From: Burkholderiales bacterium
Lineage (GTDB): Bacteria > Pseudomonadota > Gammaproteobacteria > Burkholderiales > Burkholderiaceae_C
Assembly: GCA_016192425.1 (NCBI GenBank)
Contig: JACPUE010000009.1
Location: 1 to 64,000 of the forward strand
Direction of reading: 5' to 3'
DNA length: 64,000 nucleotides
Shown one piece after another: positions 45,097-55,803 of this stretch; position 1 is the first letter of the stretch, and every line of letters starts with the position of its first letter. The position numbers and the translations under genes are program-made. The notes under the pieces are model-generated. The model was not told the DNA's origin. It saw only the letters and a list, made by a program, of their open reading frames with translations, and ran no database searches.

Positions 45097-45780
45097 ATGC
45101 TTGACCGGGACGGCTTTCGGCCGAACGTCGGCATCATCCTGCTCAACCACAAGAACCAGGTGTTCTGGGGCAAGCGCATCCGCACCCACAGCTGGCAGTT
45201 CCCGCAAGGGGGCATCGACCGGGGCGAGTCCCCCGAACAGGCGATGTTCCGGGAGCTCCACGAAGAGGTAGGGCTGATGCCCGACCACGTGCGCGTGGTA
45301 GCCCGCACCCGGGATTGGTTGCGCTACGAGGTGCCTGACCGGTACATCCGCCGCGATGCGCGCGGACATTACAAGGGCCAGAAACAAATCTGGTTCCTGC
45401 TCCAACTGCTGGGCCACGACTGGGATCTGAACCTGCGCGCCACCGACCATCCGGAGTTCGACGCCTGGCGTTGGAACGATTACTGGGTTCCGCTGGATGT
45501 GGTCGTGGAGTTCAAACGCGGCGTTTATGAAATGGCGCTGACCGAACTGGCGCGCTTCATTCCGCGCCAGGATCACCGCAACCGCTACCTGCGCGGCAGC
45601 ATGCGCGCGCGCGAGCAGGATGCCGCCTCAGGCTCTGGCACACAGCATCGTGGCGGGCAACTGCTGCTGCACCCTGGCGTGGAATTGCCGCCGGGCGCAA
45701 GCTTCGACCCCACGCCCCCCTCGGCCATCGTGCCCGGCAGCAGCCCTACCGGCAACGACAAGCCACAGAACCCGCACTGA
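45097..45780 (+). CDS. rppH: RNA pyrophosphohydrolase
   Basis: The 227-residue Nudix enzyme removes pyrophosphate from the 5' end of mRNA, priming it for RNase E decay. It starts [20 protein letters not shown], and the Nudix box runs from [16 protein letters not shown] to LHEEVGL. The C-terminus is longer than that of E. coli RppH (176 residues) and carries a low-complexity Pro/Ser-rich tail (about 170-227), which may be unstructured. It is divergent from proS and convergent with proB. Confidence 0.93.
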   Translation: MLDRDGFRPNVGIILLNHKNQVFWGKRIRTHSWQFPQGGIDRGESPEQAMFRELHEEVGLMPDHVRVVARTRDWLRYEVPDRYIRRDARGHYKGQKQIWFLLQLLGHDWDLNLRATDHPEFDAWRWNDYWVPLDVVVEFKRGVYEMALTELARFIPRQDHRNRYLRGSMRAREQDAASGSGTQHRGGQLLLHPGVELPPGASFDPTPPSAIVPGSSPTGNDKPQNPH

Positions 45781-45782
45781 AC

Positions 45783-46934
45783 TCAAACGGCGGTGAGCAC
45801 CAGGTTGTCGCGGTGCACCATCTCCGCTTCGCCGGTGTAGCCCAGCAGGGCCTCGAACTCCGAGGAGGGTTTGCGGCACAGCAGGCGCGCTTCGGCGCTG
45901 GCGTAATTGGCCAGCCCGCGGGCAATCTCCACCCCGGCCGGGTCACGCACGGCAATCACGTCGCCACGCGAAAAATCGCCCTCGACCGCCGTCATGCCGA
46001 TGGGCAGCAGGCTCTTGCCCTCGCGGCGCAGCTTGGCCGCTGCGCCTTCGTCCACGGTCACGGCACCGCGCAGTTGCAGGTGGTCGGCCATCCACTGCTT
46101 GCGCGCCTGGGTCTTGGCAGTCTGCGCCACCAGCAAGGTGCCAATCGGCTCTCCATGGGCCAGGCGCAGCAGCACATCGTGCTCCCGCCCCCAGGCAATC
46201 ACCGTGGAAGCGCCAGAGCCCGCCGCACGCTTGGCGGCCAGGATCTTGGTGATCATGCCGCCCTTGCCGATGCTGGAACCCGCGCCCCCCGCCATGTCCT
46301 CCAGCACCGGATCCCCTGCCCGGGCCTCGTGCACGAACTGCGCTGTGGCGTCGCGGCGTGGGTCGGCGGTGTACAGCCCTTTCTGGTCGGTCAGGATGAC
46401 CAGCGCATCGGCCTCCACCAGGTTGGCCACCAAGGCGCCCAGGGTGTCGTTGTCGCCGAATTTGATTTCGTCGTTGACCACCGTGTCGTTTTCGTTGATG
46501 ACGGGAACCACCCCCAGGGCCAACAGCGTGAGCAGGGTGGAACGGGCATTGAGGTAGCGCTCGCGGTCGGCCAGGTCGGCGTGGGTAAGCAGCACCTGGG
46601 CACTGCCCACACCGTTCTCACGCAGCTTGGTTTCGTACATCTGGGCCAGCCCCATCTGCCCCACGGCAGCAGCGGCCTGCAGTTCATGGACCTCGCGCGG
46701 ACGCTGCGTCCAGCCCAGGCGCTTCATGCCCTCGGCAATGGCCCCGCTGGACACCATGATGACCTCGCGGCGCACGCCCCCATCACCGCGCACCAGTGCT
46801 GCCAGTTGGCGGCTCCATTCCCCGATGGCGGTTTCGTCGAGCCCGCGCCCCTCGTTGGTGACGAGGCTGGAACCGACCTTGACCACAATGCGGCGCGCAT
46901 CACGCAGCACGGACGATGTATTTTCTTGGCTCAT
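45783..46934 (-). CDS. proB: Glutamate 5-kinase
   Basis: The 383-residue enzyme phosphorylates glutamate in the first step of proline synthesis. The kinase domain (about 1-260) has [30 protein letters not shown] and [18 protein letters not shown]. The C-terminal PUA domain follows (about 280-375). Length and domains match the E. coli type. ATG 46934 gives [15 protein letters not shown]. It is in the rplU-rpmA-obgE-proB order typical of betaproteobacteria, separated from obgE by a family A repeat. It is convergent with rppH. Confidence 0.96.
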   Translation of the reverse strand: MSQENTSSVLRDARRIVVKVGSSLVTNEGRGLDETAIGEWSRQLAALVRGDGGVRREVIMVSSGAIAEGMKRLGWTQRPREVHELQAAAAVGQMGLAQMYETKLRENGVGSAQVLLTHADLADRERYLNARSTLLTLLALGVVPVINENDTVVNDEIKFGDNDTLGALVANLVEADALVILTDQKGLYTADPRRDATAQFVHEARAGDPVLEDMAGGAGSSIGKGGMITKILAAKRAAGSGASTVIAWGREHDVLLRLAHGEPIGTLLVAQTAKTQARKQWMADHLQLRGAVTVDEGAAAKLRREGKSLLPIGMTAVEGDFSRGDVIAVRDPAGVEIARGLANYASAEARLLCRKPSSEFEALLGYTGEAEMVHRDNLVLTAV

Positions 46935-46937
46935 TGG

Positions 46938-46986
46938 TGCTCTAGCGCCCATTCAACAGGCGTCGATAGCTACTATTTTTATAGCA
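46938..46986 (+). repeat. Family A dispersed repeat, copy 7
   Basis: GCTCTAGCGCCCATTCAACA-GGCGTCGATAGCTAC and TTTTTATAGC fill the space between the obgE stop and the proB start. Confidence 0.8.
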
Positions 46987-46987
46987 C

Positions 46988-48124
<1,137 letters not shown>

Positions 48125-48157
48125 TCAGCACCGCGAAGAAGAAGCCACAAACAACAA

Positions 48158-48176
48158 AGCCCCGCAGCGCGGGGCT
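48158..48176 (-). terminator. Hairpin terminator after rpmA
   Basis: On the minus strand AGCCCCGC-GCT-GCGGGGCT (48176-48158) is followed by TTGTTGTTTGTGG. It would end or attenuate the rplU-rpmA transcript before obgE. Confidence 0.75.
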
Positions 48177-48197
48177 TGTTGGAGTGCGTCCGTCCAA

Positions 48198-48455
48198 TCA
48201 GGCCGGAGTCACATTGACCGTGTGACGGTTCAGTGCACCCTTGGTGCCGAACGACACATGCCCATCCACCAGGGCAAACAGGGTGTGGTCCTTGCCGACA
48301 CCCACGTTCGTGCCGGGGTGGAAGCGTGTGCCACGCTGGCGCACGATGATTGAGCCTGCGCTGATCAGTTCGCCGCCAAACGCCTTCACACCGAGCATCT
48401 TGGGCTTGGAATCGCGCCCGTTTCGCGTAGAGCCGCCGCCTTTTTTCTGTGCCAT
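48198..48455 (-). CDS. rpmA: 50S ribosomal protein L27
   Basis: The 85-residue protein has the highly conserved start [20 protein letters not shown] and the body typical of L27, whose N-terminus reaches the peptidyl-transferase centre. It lies 18 bases after rplU, so the two form the standard L21-L27 operon. A strong terminator-like hairpin follows. Confidence 0.98.
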   Translation of the reverse strand: MAQKKGGGSTRNGRDSKPKMLGVKAFGGELISAGSIIVRQRGTRFHPGTNVGVGKDHTLFALVDGHVSFGTKGALNRHTVNVTPA

Positions 48456-48473
48456 GACATCTGCTCCTGGAAA

Positions 48474-48785
48474 TTAAGCGGCGATCGACCCGATCAGCAG
48501 TTCGGTGAACTGCTGGCGATGGCCCTGGCGTTTCTGGTAATGCTTGCGACGGCGCAGCTTGAAAATGCGCACCTTGTCGTGCTTGCCATGCGCCACGATG
48601 GTGGCCTTGACAGAAGCGCCGGACACCAGGGGCGTGCCTACCTTGAGTTCAGCGCCGTTGCCGACTGCCAGAACCTGGTCGATCACGATTTCCTGGCCTA
48701 CGTCCGCAGCAATCTGTTCTACTTTGATTTTTTCGCCGGAAGCAACGCGATACTGCTTGCCGCCGGTTTTTATGACCGCGTACAT
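48474..48785 (-). CDS. rplU: 50S ribosomal protein L21
   Basis: The 103-residue protein starts [19 protein letters not shown], the L21 hallmark, and contains [20 protein letters not shown] with its basic RNA-binding stretch (in pieces about 74-93). It binds 23S rRNA. ATG 48785 is chosen from the family start. The predicted promoter puts the start of transcription near 48871, leaving a leader of about 86 bases with no obvious structure that I can name. Confidence 0.98.
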   Translation of the reverse strand: MYAVIKTGGKQYRVASGEKIKVEQIAADVGQEIVIDQVLAVGNGAELKVGTPLVSGASVKATIVAHGKHDKVRIFKLRRRKHYQKRQGHRQQFTELLIGSIAA

Positions 48786-48877
48786 GTTGACCTCTTTCAG
48801 TGATTGCACAGCAGCAAAACCGCTCTCTGTGCACGTTTTTCACGTCTTTCCATGGATGAACTTCCAAGGAACCTGCG

Positions 48878-48907
48878 ATTGTAGCACTCCAGCCTGAAAA
48901 ACAACAA
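48878..48907 (-). promoter_or_regulatory. Candidate promoter of rplU-rpmA
   Basis: On the minus strand TTGTTG (48907-48902) and TACAAT (48883-48878) are separated by 18 bases. The start of transcription would be near 48871. Confidence 0.5.
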
Positions 48908-48945
48908 GCACACCAATGGCGCCTTCGCCCAGCAAGACCCGTTCC

Positions 48946-48951
48946 TATAAT
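48946..48951 (+). promoter_or_regulatory. -10 box of the polyprenyl synthase gene
   Basis: TATAAT at 48946-48951, with a weak TTCGCC at 48924-48929, lies about 28 bases before the TTG at 48979. It favours that start over the ATG at 48916, which would lie upstream of the promoter. Confidence 0.5.
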
Positions 48952-48978
48952 TGCCCGTTCTTGCTCGCATCGCCCATC

Positions 48979-49956
48979 TTGACTGCCTCCACCCCCCCAT
49001 CCCCGCTTTCCCTGATCGCCCAGGACATGCACGAGGTCGATCAGGTCATCGCCCAACGCCTGGCATCCAACGTTCCTTTGGTGGGACAAATTTCGCAATA
49101 CATCATTGCCGCTGGCGGGAAACGCTTGCGCCCGGCCCTGTTGCTGCTGGTGGCAGGGGCACTGGGCTGCCAGAGCGCCCAGCGCTTCAATCTGGCGGCA
49201 GTGGTGGAGTTCATCCACACCGCGACGCTGTTGCACGACGACGTGGTGGATGCCTCGACCATGCGTCGCGGCCGCGCCACAGCAAATGAAACATTCGGTA
49301 ACCCCGCAAGTGTGCTCGTGGGGGATTTCTTGTATTCGCGCGCCTTCCAGATGATGGTCGATGCAGGGCAGATGCGGATCATGGAAATTCTGGCTGACGC
49401 GACCAATGTGATTGCAGAGGGCGAGGTCATGCAGCTGATCAACATGCATGACGCCTCGCTGGACGAGAGCGCTTACCTGCAGGTCATTCGCTCCAAAACC
49501 GCCAAGCTGTTCGAGGCAAGCAGCCGTTTGGCGGCCGTCCTGGCAGGTTGCGATGCCGCACTGGAGCAGGCCTGCGCGACGTATGGCCAGGCATTGGGCA
49601 CGGCATTCCAGATCATTGATGACGTACTTGATTACGACGGCGACTCCCAGGAGATGGGCAAGAACCTGGGCGACGATCTGCGCGAGGGGAAAGCCACTCT
49701 GCCCTTGATTGCCGCCATGCGGCGAGGCACTTCGGCACAGGCGCAGATGGTGCGCCACGCGATCGAAAATGGCAGCACAGACCAGCTCGATGCCATCGTC
49801 GCGATTGTCCGGGAGACTGGGGCGCTGGACGTGGCCCGGGAGGCCGCCACCGCCGAAGCCCGCCGCGCCATGGATGCCTTGTCGACACTTCCCGACAATT
49901 CCCACCGCGCAGCTTTGCTACAATTGGCGGCTCAGCTGTTGCAGCGCAGAACCTGA
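48979..49956 (+). CDS. ispB: Polyprenyl (octaprenyl) diphosphate synthase
   Basis: This all-trans prenyl synthase, 325 residues from TTG 48979, makes the side chain of ubiquinone. The two Asp-rich motifs are LLHDDVVDAS and IIDDVLDYDGD, and GGKRLRPALLLL binds substrate. The residue just before the first motif and the family resemblance fit the octaprenyl type, but chain length is inferred. The start is uncertain. ATG 48916 precedes a TATAAT box, so I prefer the TTG within TTGACTGCC. The ubiquinone block at 16257-20204 uses the product. It is divergent from rplU. Confidence 0.92.
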   Translation: MTASTPPSPLSLIAQDMHEVDQVIAQRLASNVPLVGQISQYIIAAGGKRLRPALLLLVAGALGCQSAQRFNLAAVVEFIHTATLLHDDVVDASTMRRGRATANETFGNPASVLVGDFLYSRAFQMMVDAGQMRIMEILADATNVIAEGEVMQLINMHDASLDESAYLQVIRSKTAKLFEASSRLAAVLAGCDAALEQACATYGQALGTAFQIIDDVLDYDGDSQEMGKNLGDDLREGKATLPLIAAMRRGTSAQAQMVRHAIENGSTDQLDAIVAIVRETGALDVAREAATAEARRAMDALSTLPDNSHRAALLQLAAQLLQRRT

Positions 49957-49981
49957 CTGACGGTTCATGCGTTTCAGCCAT

Positions 49982-50058
49982 CGGGGTGTAGCTTAGCCTG
50001 GTAGAGCGCTACGTTCGGGACGTAGAGGCCGGAGGTTCGAATCCTCTCACCCCGACCA
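49982..50058 (+). tRNA. tRNA-Pro (anticodon CGG)
   Basis: The 77-base cloverleaf pairs CGGGGTG with CACCCCG in the acceptor stem. It has an anticodon stem CTACG/CGTAG with loop TTCGGGA giving anticodon CGG, the TTCGAAT T-loop and an encoded CCA. It lies 26 bases after the synthase gene and has its own or a shared promoter. It decodes CCG, a common proline codon in a G+C-rich genome. Confidence 0.96.
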
Positions 50059-50173
50059 GAATGCCCCTTCACGGGCGCCATTCAGTCCAAGAGGTCGCCG
50101 GTGCTGCGATTTACAGCACCCGCCGCTTCAGCGATGATAGGATGGTTTCGCGTTTCCCTTTCATTCTGGTTAC

Positions 50174-51910
50174 ATGGCTGCAGTTGATTCCACCCAACGA
50201 GATTCCGCATCGGTTGCCTTGCCCGGCCTGGGCAGGGCGCTGATTTCTGCAGGCAAACTCACCCCCAAGGCTGCAGAAGACATCTACCGGAAGTCTCAGG
50301 CAGGCCGCAACAGCTTCATTGCGGAGTTGACGGGCTCAGGCGCGGTTTCGGCCGCCGATCTGGCGCACACCGTCTCCGCTGTCTTCGGCGCCCCCTTGCT
50401 GGATCTGGACGCCATCGATCCCCAGCGCCTGCCCAAGGATCTGCTGGACTCCAAAATCTGCCATTCCTACCGTGTGCTGGTGCTCAGCAAGCGCAGCAAC
50501 CGCCTGATCGTCGCTACCGCGGATCCCACGGACCAGGAAGCCGCCGAAAAAATCAAGTTCACCACCCAGATGGGCGTGGACTGGATCATTGCCGAGTACG
50601 ACAAGCTCTCCAAACTGGTCGAGGCATCGACCAAGACGGTGGGTGAGTCCATGGAGTCCTTCACCAGCGGCGACTTCGACTTCAACGACGTTTCCACCGA
50701 AATACCTGACGAGCCAGAAGACACGGGCGCGGGGGCGGACGTTGAAGACGCCCCCATCGTCAAATTCCTGCACAAGATGCTCCTGGATGCGTTCAACATG
50801 CGCGCTTCCGACTTGCACTTTGAGCCCTACGAGCACCACTACCGCGTTCGCTTCCGTATCGACGGTGAGCTGCGTGAAATCGCATCCCCTCCGGTCGCCA
50901 TCAAGGACAAGCTGGCTTCGCGCATCAAGGTCATCTCCCGTCTGGACATCTCGGAGAAGCGGGTGCCGCAGGATGGCCGCATGAAGCTCAAGGTAGGGCC
51001 TGACCGCGTCATCGATTTCCGTGTCAGCACGCTACCCACTCTGTTTGGCGAAAAGATCGTGATCCGTATCCTGGATCCCAGCAGCGCCAAGATGGGTATC
51101 GACGCGCTGGGCTATGAGCCGATCGAGAAGGAACGCCTGCTCAGCGCAATCAGCCGCCCCTACGGCATGATTCTGGTGACCGGGCCGACCGGCTCCGGCA
51201 AGACGGTGTCGCTTTACACCTGCCTGAACCTGCTGAACAAGCCGGGGGTCAACATCGCCACGGCAGAAGACCCCTCGGAAATCAATCTTCCAGGGGTGAA
51301 CCAGGTCAACGTGAACGAAAAGGCCGGCCTGACCTTCGCCGCTGCCCTGAAATCGTTCCTGCGCCAGGATCCTGACATCATCATGGTGGGTGAGATCCGC
51401 GACCTGGAAACCGCCGACATTTCCATCAAGGCCGCCCAGACTGGTCACCTGGTGCTCTCGACGCTGCACACCAACGACGCGCCCACCACCCTCACACGGA
51501 TGCGCAACATGGGCATCGCGCCCTTCAATATTGCATCCAGCGTGATCCTGATCACTGCCCAGCGCCTGGCCCGAAGGCTGTGCCCGCAATGCAAGGCACC
51601 GGCCGATATTCCCCATGAAGCCTTGCTGGAAGCAGGTTTCAAGGACGAAGAAATCGACGGCTCCTGGGTGCCCTACAAGCCTGTGGGATGCTCAGCCTGC
51701 AACAACGGATACAAGGGGCGTGTGGGCATCTACCAGGTGATGCCCATCAGCGAGGACATCCAGCGCATCATTCTCCGGGACGGAAGCGCACTGGAAATCG
51801 CCGAGCAGGCGCGCAGCGAAGGGGTGCGTTCCCTGCGCGAATCCGGACTGCACAAGGTCAAGATGGGGAGCACCTCTCTTGAAGAAGTGCTGGCGGTAAC
51901 CAACGAATAA
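50174..51910 (+). CDS. pilB: Type IV pilus assembly ATPase PilB
   Basis: The 578-residue GspE-family ATPase powers pilus extension at the cytoplasmic face. The N-terminal MshEN domain (about 20-160) is followed by an ATPase core. Walker A is GPTGSGKT, the Asp box is DPDIIMVGEIRD, and the His box is HLVLSTLHTND. The zinc ligands are CPQC and CSAC in the C-terminal part. Start ATG 50174 gives MAAVDSTQRDS. It leads the pilB-pilC-pilD operon. Upstream are 115 bases that hold the GGTGCTG...CAGCACC inverted repeat (50100-50120) and no recognisable sigma54 site. Confidence 0.95.
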   Translation: MAAVDSTQRDSASVALPGLGRALISAGKLTPKAAEDIYRKSQAGRNSFIAELTGSGAVSAADLAHTVSAVFGAPLLDLDAIDPQRLPKDLLDSKICHSYRVLVLSKRSNRLIVATADPTDQEAAEKIKFTTQMGVDWIIAEYDKLSKLVEASTKTVGESMESFTSGDFDFNDVSTEIPDEPEDTGAGADVEDAPIVKFLHKMLLDAFNMRASDLHFEPYEHHYRVRFRIDGELREIASPPVAIKDKLASRIKVISRLDISEKRVPQDGRMKLKVGPDRVIDFRVSTLPTLFGEKIVIRILDPSSAKMGIDALGYEPIEKERLLSAISRPYGMILVTGPTGSGKTVSLYTCLNLLNKPGVNIATAEDPSEINLPGVNQVNVNEKAGLTFAAALKSFLRQDPDIIMVGEIRDLETADISIKAAQTGHLVLSTLHTNDAPTTLTRMRNMGIAPFNIASSVILITAQRLARRLCPQCKAPADIPHEALLEAGFKDEEIDGSWVPYKPVGCSACNNGYKGRVGIYQVMPISEDIQRIILRDGSALEIAEQARSEGVRSLRESGLHKVKMGSTSLEEVLAVTNE

Positions 51911-51935
51911 CTACAACCTGACAAGGTGGAGATCT

Positions 51936-53153
51936 ATGGCAACGGCTGCAAAGGCAAGCATCAAGGATTTCGTCTTTGAATGGGAGGGCAAGGACCGCAA
52001 CGGCAAGATCGTGCGGGGAGAAATCCGTGCCTCAGGGGAAAACCAGGTACAAGCCTCTCTGCGCCGTCAGGGCGTATTCCCGACCAAGATCAAGAAGCGC
52101 CGCATGCGCTCGGGCAAGAAAATCAAGCCCAAGGACATTGCGCTGTTCACCCGCCAGATGGCCACCATGATGAAGGCCGGCGTACCCTTGCTCCAGGCAT
52201 TCGATATCGTGGGGCGTGGCAATACCAACCCCAGCGTGGGCAAACTGCTCAACGACATCCGCGCCGACGTGGAGACCGGCACCTCGCTCAATGCGGCATT
52301 CCGCAAGTATCCGCTGTACTTCGACAGCCTCTACTGCAACCTGGTGGAAGCAGGCGAGGCCGCTGGTATTCTGGAGGCACTGCTCGACCGCCTGGCCACC
52401 TACATGGAAAAGACTGAGGCGATCAAGGGCAAGATCAAGTCGGCCCTGATGTACCCCATCTCGGTGGTCATCGTCGCCTTCGTCGTGGTGACCGTGATCA
52501 TGATTTTCGTGATCCCTGCCTTCAAGGAGGTGTTCACCTCTTTCGGTGCGGATTTGCCGGCTCCCACGCTCTTCGTGATGGGCATCAGCGACGTGTTCGT
52601 GAAATGGTGGTGGCTGATCTTCGGCGTGCTGGGCGGAGGCTATTACTTCTTCATGCAGGCCTGGAGGCGCAATGAAAAAATGCAGATGTTCATGGATCGT
52701 CTGCTGCTGCGCATCCCGATCTTCGGCGACCTCATCAACAAGTCGGCCGTCGCCCGCTGGACACGCACGCTCTCCACCATGTTTGCTGCCGGTGTGCCAT
52801 TGGTGGAAGCGCTGGACTCCGTGGGGGGCGCTGCAGGCAATGCCGTCTTTGCCATGGCCACCGACAGAATCCAGCAGGAAGTCTCCACCGGCACCAGCCT
52901 GACGGCGGCCATGACGAACGCCAACGTCTTCCCCTCCATGGTGCTGCAGATGTGCGCCATCGGCGAAGAATCCGGCTCCATCGACCACATGCTGGGCAAG
53001 GCAGCCGACTTCTACGAGCAGGAAGTCGATGAAATGGTCGCAGGTCTTTCCAGCCTCATGGAACCCATCATCATCGTGTTCCTAGGCACCTTGATCGGCG
53101 GCATCGTGGTGTCCATGTACCTCCCGATCTTCAAGCTGGGCCAGGTTGTCTGA
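51936..53153 (+). CDS. pilC: Type IV pilus inner-membrane platform protein PilC
   Basis: The 405-residue GspF-type protein anchors the pilus machine. Two GspF domains (about 75-200 and 280-400) carry the family motif FTRQMATMMKAGVPLLQA and its second copy WTRTLSTMFAAGVPLVEA. Three hydrophobic helices are near 170-190, 220-245 and the C-terminus. It shares one base with pilD (TGATG), which indicates coupled translation. ATG 51936 is preceded by GGTGGAG. Confidence 0.96.
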   Translation: MATAAKASIKDFVFEWEGKDRNGKIVRGEIRASGENQVQASLRRQGVFPTKIKKRRMRSGKKIKPKDIALFTRQMATMMKAGVPLLQAFDIVGRGNTNPSVGKLLNDIRADVETGTSLNAAFRKYPLYFDSLYCNLVEAGEAAGILEALLDRLATYMEKTEAIKGKIKSALMYPISVVIVAFVVVTVIMIFVIPAFKEVFTSFGADLPAPTLFVMGISDVFVKWWWLIFGVLGGGYYFFMQAWRRNEKMQMFMDRLLLRIPIFGDLINKSAVARWTRTLSTMFAAGVPLVEALDSVGGAAGNAVFAMATDRIQQEVSTGTSLTAAMTNANVFPSMVLQMCAIGEESGSIDHMLGKAADFYEQEVDEMVAGLSSLMEPIIIVFLGTLIGGIVVSMYLPIFKLGQVV

Positions 53154-54034
53154 TGTTGCTGGATCCGCAGTGGGACGCAGCCCTGGTCGGCGTCCTGGGC
53201 CTGATGGTGGGCAGCTTTCTGAACGTGGTGATCTACCGCCTGCCCCGCATGATGGAACGGCAATGGGCGCGCGAGCATGCAGACTATGCGCGCTCCACTG
53301 CGGGTGACACCACCCCCCCCGCTGAGCCGCCGGACACAGCCCCGTTCAATCTGGCAGTGCCCCGCTCGCGCTGCCAGTCCTGCGGGCACCAGTTGCGCTG
53401 GTACGAGAACATCCCGGTGCTCAGCTACCTTGCCCTGCGGGGGCGTTGCGCCTCCTGCAAAACCCCGTTCAGCGCCCGCTATCCCGCCGTCGAGCTGCTG
53501 ACGGGGGCCCTGTTCTTCTATTGCGCCCAACGCTGGGGGCTGGGCCCGACAGGACTGGCGTGGTGCGGGTTCAGCGCAATCATGGTGGCCCTGGCCTTCA
53601 TTGACTGGGACACCACCTTGCTCCCCGATGACTTGACCCTGTCTTTGCTGTGGGCCGGCCTGCTGGCATCCGTATTCCAATGGACCACCATCCCCTTGGC
53701 TGACGCCGTGCTGGGTACTGCAGCGGGCTACCTGTCCCTCTGGCTGGTGTATTGGGGCTTCAAGCTCGCTACCGGCAAGGAAGGCATGGGCTATGGCGAC
53801 TTTAAGCTGTTTGCGGCCATGGGGGCCTGGTTTGGCTGGCAGGCCCTGGTTCCACTGATTCTCATGGCCTCTGTGGTGGGCGCCGTGGTCGGCATTGCCA
53901 TGAAACTGGCCAGCAGCCTGCGCGAGGGAGGCTATGTCCCCTTCGGCCCCTTCCTCGTGGGCGCTGGGCTGATGGGCATGGTGTTCGGGCCTGCACAGGT
54001 GCTGAACGTGGTGCTGGGAACGCTGGGCCTGTGA
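53153..54034 (+). CDS. pilD: Type IV prepilin peptidase/N-methyltransferase PilD
   Basis: The 293-residue inner-membrane enzyme cleaves the prepilin leader and methylates the new N-terminus. The N-terminal four-cysteine site is CQSCGHQ and CASCKTPF. The catalytic aspartates are in DWDTTLLPDDL and the GYGDFKLFA motif. About eight helices are predicted. It is downstream of pilC and overlaps the coaE GTG by four bases. No pilin gene is in the window. Confidence 0.95.
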   Translation: MLLDPQWDAALVGVLGLMVGSFLNVVIYRLPRMMERQWAREHADYARSTAGDTTPPAEPPDTAPFNLAVPRSRCQSCGHQLRWYENIPVLSYLALRGRCASCKTPFSARYPAVELLTGALFFYCAQRWGLGPTGLAWCGFSAIMVALAFIDWDTTLLPDDLTLSLLWAGLLASVFQWTTIPLADAVLGTAAGYLSLWLVYWGFKLATGKEGMGYGDFKLFAAMGAWFGWQALVPLILMASVVGAVVGIAMKLASSLREGGYVPFGPFLVGAGLMGMVFGPAQVLNVVLGTLGL

Positions 54035-54651
54035 CGACCCAACGCTCCTCGGCCTGGCAGGTCGGCCTGACCGGCGGCATTGGCAGCGGCAAGAGCACGG
54101 TAGCGGCCATGCTGGAGGCTTGTGGTGCAGCCGTGGTGGATGCTGACCAGATCTCGCGCCAGTTGACCGCAGCCAACGGCGCAGCCCTCCCCGCCATTGC
54201 CCAGGCGTTCGGCCCCTCGCTCATCGCAGCCGATGGCGCCCTGGACCGCGCCCGCATGCGCGGACTCATCTTTCGCCAGCCGCAAGCCCGCCAACAGCTC
54301 GAAGCCATCATCCACCCTCTGGTAGGGCAGGAAACCGCGCGCCAGGCCCAGGCAGCCATGGCCCAGGGCCGCCGAATGGTGGTTTATGACATTCCCCTGC
54401 TGGTGGAGTCCGGGCGCTGGCGCCGCCAGCTGGACGCCGTGATCGTGGTGGATTGCCGCGAGCAGACCCAGATCGACCGCGTGGTGGCACGCAACCAGCT
54501 CAGCCCCGATGCGGTGCGCGGCATCATGGCCGCGCAGGCCAGCCGCAGCCAGCGGCGCGCCTGCGCCGACGTCGTATTGTTCAACGACGCCATTCCCCTC
54601 CCCCGCCTGCAAGCACAGGTGTCCTTGGTGGCCCGCAGGTTCGGGCTATGA
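54031..54651 (+). CDS. coaE: Dephospho-CoA kinase
   Basis: The 206-residue kinase phosphorylates dephospho-CoA, the last step of coenzyme A synthesis. The P-loop GGIGSGKST and the DADQISRQL substrate loop are intact. DVVLFNDA lies near the C-terminus. The GTG start at 54031 overlaps the pilD stop (GTGA). Linkage to pilD is a common proteobacterial arrangement. zapD follows immediately. Confidence 0.94.
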   Translation: MTTQRSSAWQVGLTGGIGSGKSTVAAMLEACGAAVVDADQISRQLTAANGAALPAIAQAFGPSLIAADGALDRARMRGLIFRQPQARQQLEAIIHPLVGQETARQAQAAMAQGRRMVVYDIPLLVESGRWRRQLDAVIVVDCREQTQIDRVVARNQLSPDAVRGIMAAQASRSQRRACADVVLFNDAIPLPRLQAQVSLVARRFGL

Positions 54652-54658
54652 TCCTCCC

Positions 54659-55414
54659 GTGATCCTGTACGAATACCCCTTCAACGAACGCATCCGCACC
54701 TTCCTGCGGCTTGAGCACCTGTTCAGGCGCCTGGGCGAACTGATTCCGCGCGCCCACCCGCTGGATCACCACTTTGCGCTGACCACCATCTTTGAAATCA
54801 TGGATGTGGCGGCCCGCGCCGACCTCAAGGCCGATGTGCTCAAGGACATCGAGAAGCAAAAGCACGTGCTCGATGGCTACCGCGGCAACCCTGCCATCTC
54901 GGAGGCTGCGCTCGATAGCATCATCGCCCAGTTGGACCGCTGCTTTGGCAATCTCAACACCCAGGCAGGCAAGACCGGCCAGCCCCTGAGCGAAAATGAA
55001 TGGCTCATGAGCATCCGCAGCCGCGCGGGCATCCCGGGCGGCACTTGCGGGTTCGACCTGCCCAGCTACTACGCTTGGCAGCACCGGCCAGCCCCTGAGC
55101 GGCAACAGGCCCTGGAAGGCTGGGCGGGCACCCTGGCGCCGCTGGCCGAATCCATTTACCTGTTGCTCAAACTGTTGCGCGACTCCGGCGTCCCGCAAAA
55201 AGTGGCCGCCGAACGGGGCCAGTTCCAGCAAAACCTGCCGCAGGGGCGCACCTTCCAGTTGCTGCGCCTGCGCATTGATCCCGCGCAGGGATTGGTGCCC
55301 GAAATCAGTGGCAACAGGCTGATGGTGTCGGTGCGCCTCATGCACCAGATGCCCCAAGGGCACCTGCAGGCCAGCACCGAGGACGCCGTGTTCGAACTGG
55401 CTTTGTGCGCATGA
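54659..55414 (+). CDS. zapD: Cell division protein ZapD
   Basis: The 251-residue protein starts (GTG) MILYEYPFNERIRTFLRLEHLF, the hallmark of ZapD (YacF). It has an N-terminal helical and a C-terminal beta domain. ZapD cross-links FtsZ filaments at the division septum. GTG 54659 is preceded by the end of coaE with seven intervening bases. Downstream a family B repeat and a MITE separate it from yacG, which is normally its direct neighbour. Confidence 0.93.
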   Translation: MILYEYPFNERIRTFLRLEHLFRRLGELIPRAHPLDHHFALTTIFEIMDVAARADLKADVLKDIEKQKHVLDGYRGNPAISEAALDSIIAQLDRCFGNLNTQAGKTGQPLSENEWLMSIRSRAGIPGGTCGFDLPSYYAWQHRPAPERQQALEGWAGTLAPLAESIYLLLKLLRDSGVPQKVAAERGQFQQNLPQGRTFQLLRLRIDPAQGLVPEISGNRLMVSVRLMHQMPQGHLQASTEDAVFELALCA

Positions 55415-55423
55415 TGAAACAAC

Positions 55424-55600
55424 ACCCCCCTGAGCCGCTGCGCGGCTTCCCCCCTCTCTCCAATCGCTGCGCGATTCGGGAGGGGGGACGCTCCCGGCGC
55501 CCGCACGTGGGAATGCTGGCGGCCCTTGCGCGGGAGCCCTGGCGCTGGCCCCGCGCCAGTCTCATGCACCCTGGAAGTTGCCTGCGCGCAATGGATCACT
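55424..55600 (+). repeat. Family B post-stop repeat, copy 4
   Basis: Nine bases after the zapD stop, ACCCCCCTGAGCCGC and the CCCCCCTCTC...GGGAGGGGGG stem appear, ending in ATGGATCAC at 55599. The MITE begins one base beyond. Confidence 0.85.
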
Positions 55601-55802
55601 TAGAACTTGTCCGTAAATTATTTGATGCCACGCAGCGCTCTTTTCGGGATGGGATGCAAGGCGCGGTGCGCAGCCCATAGCCCCGCAGGGCGAAGCATCG
55701 CAACGCCGCAGACCGCCCGAAAAGAGCACTGCCCTTCGGGTTGGGGCGAAATCGGGCGATTGCGCCCCAACGTGGCATCAAATAATTTACGGACAAGTTC
55801 TA
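55601..55802. mobile_element. MITE-like element with 32-bp perfect terminal inverted repeats
   Basis: The ends at 55601-55632 and 55771-55802 are perfect inverted repeats beginning TAGAACTTGTCCGTAA. A TA at each edge could be the duplicated target of a Tc1/IS630-type transposase. Inside is a second perfect 12-bp inverted repeat (55637-55648 and 55716-55727) and a TTGGGGCG...CGCCCCAA hairpin (55741-55770). No transposase gene fits in 202 bases, so it would depend on one encoded elsewhere. The right end is one base from the yacG ATG. Confidence 0.85.
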
Positions 55803-55803
55803 A